9,832 nt of DNA from JBDTSW01 sp039930945 (GTDB lineage: Bacteria > Actinomycetota > Thermoleophilia > Solirubrobacterales > 70-9): assembly GCA_039930945.1 (NCBI GenBank), contig JBDTSW010000082.1, forward strand, positions 1 to 9,832, given 5' to 3'. The notes below the pieces were generated by a model that worked only from the letters and a program-made list of their open reading frames with translations, had not been told where the DNA came from and ran no database searches. Below, piece by piece: positions 6,857 through 9,832 of the stretch. The first letter of the stretch is position 1; every line of letters begins with the position of its first letter. Position numbers and translations under genes: made by a program.

Positions 6857-8554
6857 ATGATCGACTTCCGCCTCTACAGGGTCGCCTGGCTGCCGGCCAT
6901 CGCCGCCTTCGTGATGGTGATGTTCTCCTTCCAGAGCATCCCCACCCCGATCGAGCCCCCGGTCGCGCCGACGGCGTTCGACGCCGACCGCGCCCAGGTC
7001 AACGCCCGCCAAATCCTCAACGCCGCCGACGAACGGGCCCCCGGCAGCGTCGGCGACCGGGCGGTCGCCGACCTGGTGATGGACCGCTTCTCCGAGATCG
7101 AGGCCGGGACCACGGCCAGCCAGAGCTTCAAGCTCAGCGTCGACGGCGAAGACGCCGAGCTGCGCAACGTCGCGATCACGCTGCCGGGCGACTCGAGCCG
7201 GGCGATCCTGGTGCTTGCTGCCCGCGACTCAGCCTCGGGCCCGGGAGCGGCCTCGAGCGCCGCCGCGACCGCCACGCTGATCGAGCTGGCCGAGCTCCTC
7301 GGTGGCACCGACCGGACGAAGACCGTGGTGCTGGTCTCGACCGGTGCCGGTAGCGAGGGGGCGGCCGGCGGCCGCGAGTTCCTCGACGCATACGCCGAGC
7401 GCGACCTGATCGAGGCCGCGATAGTCATCGCCCAGCCCGCGGCGGCGGCCAGGGGCGGGCCGTACGTGCTGCGCGACTCGATCGACGCCGGCAGCACCTC
7501 GGCGCAGCTCGCGCGCACGGCGGAACGGGCGGTCGCCGACCAGGCGGATCGCTCGGCGAGCGGCCGCGGCGTCTTCGCCGACCTGGCGCGGCTGGCGATG
7601 CCGGTCGCCGTGGGCGAGCAGTCGGTCCTGATCGCCGAGGGGGTCGCGGCAGTGGCGATCTCCTCCGCCGGGGAGAGGCCGCTGCCGCCCGCCGCCGACG
7701 AGCCCGGCGACCTCGATCCGGCCACGCTTGGCGAGTTCGGGTCGGCGGTGGTAACGGTGGTGCTGGCAATCGATCAGTCGACGACCGAGCTCGAGCACGG
7801 CCCCGAGACGTACGTCGAGTTCGGCGGCAACCTGATCCCCGGCTGGGCCTTGGCGACGCTCGCGCTCGCGCTCCTGCTGCCGGCGGCGATCGCCGCCTTG
7901 GACGGGGTGGCGAGGGCCGCGCGGCGAGGCCAGGGAGAGGGGCACGCGATCGGCTGGGCGGGCGCGCTCGCGCTTGTGCCGCTGGCGATCCTCGTCCTCG
8001 TGTATCTGCTCTCGGTTGTGGGGCTGGTCGCCTCGCCCCCGTACCCGTTCGACCCGGGGCGCTTCGGGGTCGGCCCCGGCGAGCTCCTGGTGCTGGTCGT
8101 GATCGTCGCCGCGGCGGTCTCGGGCTACACGGTCACCGGGCTGCTGCGGCCGCCGCGCTCATCGCGACGCGGCGCCCTCGTCTCGGCGCTGGGTGCGGCC
8201 GCGACTCTGGGGGCCGTCGCGAGCTGGCTGCTCAACCCCTTCCTGGCCCTGCTGCTGGCGCCGCTGGCCCACGTCTGGCTGGTCGCCGCGCGCGAGCGGC
8301 CACGGCGGCTGTCGGTGATCGCCGCGGTGGTCGCGGCGCTGCTGCCGGCGGCGCTCGCCCTGCGCGTCGTCACCGGTGCCGTCGGCGCCGGCACCTGGGA
8401 TCTCGTGCTGATGGTCGCCGACGGACAGATCTCGACGCTCGCCCTGATCGCCCTCTGCCCGCTAGCCGGATCGCTCGTCGGCCTGCTGGCGATCTCGCAG
8501 GCGCCGAGCGATCATGGTCGCGGCGAGACCCGTCCATCCGTCCAAGCGCCCTAG
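6857..8554 (+). CDS. Membrane protein with degenerate M28 peptidase-like domain
   Basis: 565 residues from the ATG at 6857. The frame is open from 6746 but the upstream part is basic and low-grade; an ATG at 6809 is possible. Seen: one membrane segment at about 9-25; an extracytoplasmic alpha/beta region at about 45-305 beginning with ERAPGSVGDR, the typical opening of M28 aminopeptidase domains; then about seven C-terminal membrane segments (about 328-348, 366-391, 407-430, 439-458, 461-477, 485-505, 525-546). The expected metal ligands are missing: the usual His-x-Asp strand reads LVLAARDSASG (118-128), the bridging Asp region is Ala/Ser-only (129-139), and the Glu-Glu strand reads VSTGAGSEG (160-168). 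It is therefore probably not a peptidase; a binding or scaffold role is conceivable. Diverges from the regulator gene, with 89 bp between starts. Confidence 0.8.
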   Translation: MIDFRLYRVAWLPAIAAFVMVMFSFQSIPTPIEPPVAPTAFDADRAQVNARQILNAADERAPGSVGDRAVADLVMDRFSEIEAGTTASQSFKLSVDGEDAELRNVAITLPGDSSRAILVLAARDSASGPGAASSAAATATLIELAELLGGTDRTKTVVLVSTGAGSEGAAGGREFLDAYAERDLIEAAIVIAQPAAAARGGPYVLRDSIDAGSTSAQLARTAERAVADQADRSASGRGVFADLARLAMPVAVGEQSVLIAEGVAAVAISSAGERPLPPAADEPGDLDPATLGEFGSAVVTVVLAIDQSTTELEHGPETYVEFGGNLIPGWALATLALALLLPAAIAALDGVARAARRGQGEGHAIGWAGALALVPLAILVLVYLLSVVGLVASPPYPFDPGRFGVGPGELLVLVVIVAAAVSGYTVTGLLRPPRSSRRGALVSALGAAATLGAVASWLLNPFLALLLAPLAHVWLVAARERPRRLSVIAAVVAALLPAALALRVVTGAVGAGTWDLVLMVADGQISTLALIALCPLAGSLVGLLAISQAPSDHGRGETRPSVQAP

Positions 8555-8560
8555 GTGCGA

Positions 8561-8582
8561 GCCCCCAGGCGCACTTGGGGGC
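8561..8582 (+). terminator. Hairpin after the M28-like gene
   Basis: gccccca (8561-8567) and tgggggc (8576-8582) form a perfect 7-bp stem with an 8-base loop, starting 6 bases after the TAG stop. No T tract follows, so it is a candidate terminator of the T-less kind often proposed in high-GC actinobacteria, or a 3'-end stabiliser. Confidence 0.5.
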
Positions 8583-8612
8583 CACCACCGGCAGGTTGCG
8601 ACTCAGCGCCTA

Positions 8613-8640
8613 TCAACTCGATCTCGCGTTTGGCCGACTT
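8613..8640 (+). promoter_or_regulatory. Possible sigma-28 (FliA/SigD-type) promoter
   Basis: TCAA (8613-8616), a 16-bp spacer, then GCCGACTT (8633-8640) resemble the flagellar sigma consensus TAAA-N15-GCCGATAA. Transcription would begin at about 8646-8648, just before the ribosome binding site of the FlgM-like ORF. The match is by eye; chance occurrence is possible, but position and the nature of the downstream ORF agree. Confidence 0.42.
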
Positions 8641-8662
8641 AGAGACCGGGAAGGATCAAATC

Positions 8663-8920
8663 GTGCGCATGCCAGCAGATTCCGAGGGACCGGAGCCGAT
8701 GCTCTCCGAGCTGAAGCGAAGCGTCGAAGTCGGCGACTACGCCGTCGACTCGTGCGCGACGGCCGGGGCGATCCTGTGGAAGCTCTCGGTCGTCACCAGG
8801 GTCAGCCAGGGTCTTGCGGGCGGGCGCGAAGCTGATCGAACCCCTCGATCTCGAGCTCCGGGCCGCTTCGCCGACGCAGCGCGACGCCCTCCCCCGCTGC
8901 GACACGACCCATCGGCGTGA
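8663..8920 (+). CDS. Small FlgM-like (anti-sigma-28) protein, tentative
   Basis: 85 residues from a GTG at 8663, with GGGAAGGA (8648-8655) seven bases upstream, a strong ribosome binding site. An ATG two codons later (8669) is too far from it to be preferred. Residues 14-41, LSELKRSVEVGDYAVDS followed by CATAGAILWKL, resemble the C-terminal sigma-binding helices of FlgM (pattern LK-x4-x-G-x-Y-x-VD-x5-A-x-AIL), which block the flagellar sigma factor in the cytoplasm. The N-terminus is short and acidic. From residue 47 the frame runs antisense through the end of thiL and becomes Arg/Pro/Ala-rich, so the tail may be read-through after loss of an original stop, or the gene may be decaying. A chance ORF cannot be excluded; no flagellar gene is in the window. 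Confidence 0.45.
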   Translation: MRMPADSEGPEPMLSELKRSVEVGDYAVDSCATAGAILWKLSVVTRVSQGLAGGREADRTPRSRAPGRFADAARRPPPLRHDPSA

Positions 8921-9832
8921 GCGTGATGGCGTCGCCGGCCAGAAGCGCGGCGGCGTCGTCGTAGGCCGCCTCGGCCAGCGCCACCAATAGCTCGTAGTCC
9001 TCCCCGCCACCGGCGGCCAACTCGATCGGGTCCGTCCCGAAAGCCTCGGCGACCTCGCGGACCCCGGCGGCGATCGGGATCAGCTCGGCCTCGATCTCGA
9101 TCCGGACGGCGCTCGCGTTCGCGAGGTGGGCAGCGTCCGCTCCGAGGCCGTCGCTGACGTCGATCATCGCTCGCGCGCCAGCCCCCGCCAGGGCGCCGCC
9201 GCTCGCCAGCCGGGGCTGCGGCTCGAGCTGACGCGCCCGCAGATCGGCCGCGATCGCGGGAGCGACGGCGTCGGCAAGCTCCGGTCGCTCGAGCAGCGCC
9301 AGCCCGGCGGCGGCGCCGCCGAGCTCGCCGGTGACACAGACGAGGTCTCCTGCCCGAGCGCCCGAGCGGGTCACGAGGGCGTCCTTCGAGTGGGCGTGGC
9401 CGACCACGGTGACCGCGAGCACCAGCACCGGGGCGCGAGCGAGGTCGCCGCCCAAGACGACGGCTCCGTGGGCCGTGGCGACGTCGGCGATGCCGTCGGC
9501 GATCTCGAGGCAGGCGTCCTCGTCGAGGTCGGGCGGGAGCCCGAGCTGAACGTACAGCTCCCCGGTCGTCGCCCCCATCGCCGCCAGGTCGGAGAGCGCC
9601 GCGGCCGCGGCCTTGTGCCCGATCGCCCGCGGCGAGGCGGTCGAACGGCGGAAGTGGACGCCGTCGACCGAGAGGTCGACGGAGGTCGCGGTGGCGCCGC
9701 GCGGCACCGTGATCGCGGCGTCGTCGCCGCTTGCGAGGACGACCTCGGCCGAGGCCGCCGAGCGCTCGCCGCCCCCGCGCTCGAGCCGCTCGCGCAACTT
9801 CGAGATCAGCGCGAACTCGCCGCTAATCGCCG
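8802..9832 (-). CDS. thiL: Thiamine-monophosphate kinase ThiL (5' end cut by window edge)
   Basis: ThiL phosphorylates thiamine monophosphate with ATP to the cofactor thiamine diphosphate in the cytoplasm. 342 residues are visible down to the TGA at 8802-8804. Motifs: GEFALISKL at 4-12 (typical ThiL N-terminus), SGDDAA at 34-39, DLSVDGVHF at 52-60, SDLAAMGA at 80-87, GGDLARAP at 127-134, IDVSDGLGADAAHL at 223-236 and GGEDYELL at 275-282, consistent with the AIR-synthase-type ATP and Mg2+ sites. The TTG at 9797 is not the start: codons upstream of it encode the conserved GEFALI segment, so the true start lies just past 9832. The usual acceptor-site Glu in LVEGVHF is Asp here, and the GGDT motif reads GGDL. 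The 3' end overlaps the convergent FlgM-like ORF by 119 bp. Confidence 0.92.
   Translation of the reverse strand, partial: AISGEFALISKLRERLERGGGERSAASAEVVLASGDDAAITVPRGATATSVDLSVDGVHFRRSTASPRAIGHKAAAAALSDLAAMGATTGELYVQLGLPPDLDEDACLEIADGIADVATAHGAVVLGGDLARAPVLVLAVTVVGHAHSKDALVTRSGARAGDLVCVTGELGGAAAGLALLERPELADAVAPAIAADLRARQLEPQPRLASGGALAGAGARAMIDVSDGLGADAAHLANASAVRIEIEAELIPIAAGVREVAEAFGTDPIELAAGGGEDYELLVALAEAAYDDAAALLAGDAITLTPMGRVAAGEGVALRRRSGPELEIEGFDQLRARPQDPG

Noticed and set aside
5748..6860. A 370-codon plus-strand open frame covering the repeats and the regulator antisense
   Set aside because: Its first part translates repeat DNA and the rest is the complement of a clear response regulator gene; no independent support.
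7229..7945. Minus-strand open frames within the M28-like gene
   Set aside because: Composition and lack of motifs mark them as shadows; the plus-strand frame shows signal/membrane structure throughout.
8555..8662. Riboswitch or small RNA between the M28-like gene and the FlgM-like ORF
   Set aside because: Only one simple hairpin is seen; no arrangement of conserved loops that I recognise.
8802..9797. A complete thiL starting at the TTG at 9797
   Set aside because: In-frame codons upstream of the TTG encode the conserved GEFALI segment and remain open to the window edge, so the gene is 5' truncated by the window.

Overview
The window is very GC-rich, with G/C-biased third codon positions, GTG/TTG starts and many spurious antisense reading frames. 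Together with the gene set (TreT-type GT4, actinobacterial-style GT20, an M28-like membrane protein of a kind I associate with this group), it suggests a chromosomal segment of an actinobacterium, most likely of the Thermoleophilia (Solirubrobacterales/Gaiellales type). The lineage is an inference from protein style, not from a marker gene.

Layout. From 6767 down to base 1, six genes run on the minus strand as one apparent transcription unit: an OmpR-type response regulator (6048-6767); a 256-bp spacer of short GC-rich repeats (5792-6047); a HAMP/HisKA sensor kinase (4385-5791); an HtrA-type lipoprotein protease (3219-4388) whose GTG start overlaps the kinase stop by 4 bases; an inositol-monophosphatase-family phosphatase (2278-3213); a TreT-type trehalose synthase (988-2223); and a GT20 trehalose-6-phosphate-synthase-like enzyme that leaves the window at the left edge (1-947). 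On the plus strand, diverging from the regulator, is a membrane protein with a degenerate M28 peptidase-like domain and about seven further membrane segments (6857-8554). A hairpin follows it, then a small plus-strand ORF that looks like an anti-sigma-28 factor (FlgM), with a sigma-28-like promoter and a strong ribosome binding site (8663-8920). It runs convergently into the 3' end of thiL (minus, 8802 to the right edge), whose start lies just outside the window.

How the genes work together. Regulator, kinase and HtrA protease in this order match the mprA-mprB-pepD arrangement of mycobacteria, an envelope-stress circuit. Here it is followed directly by two glycosyltransferases for trehalose-type disaccharides and a sugar-phosphatase-like enzyme, so the unit may couple envelope stress sensing to compatible-solute synthesis (inference). 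ThiL (thiamine diphosphate synthesis) is unrelated housekeeping. No mobile elements, tRNAs, rRNAs or CRISPR arrays were seen. The most unusual items are the repeat spacer that carries the kinase RBS, the metal-ligand-less M28-like protein, and the FlgM-like ORF overlapping thiL.
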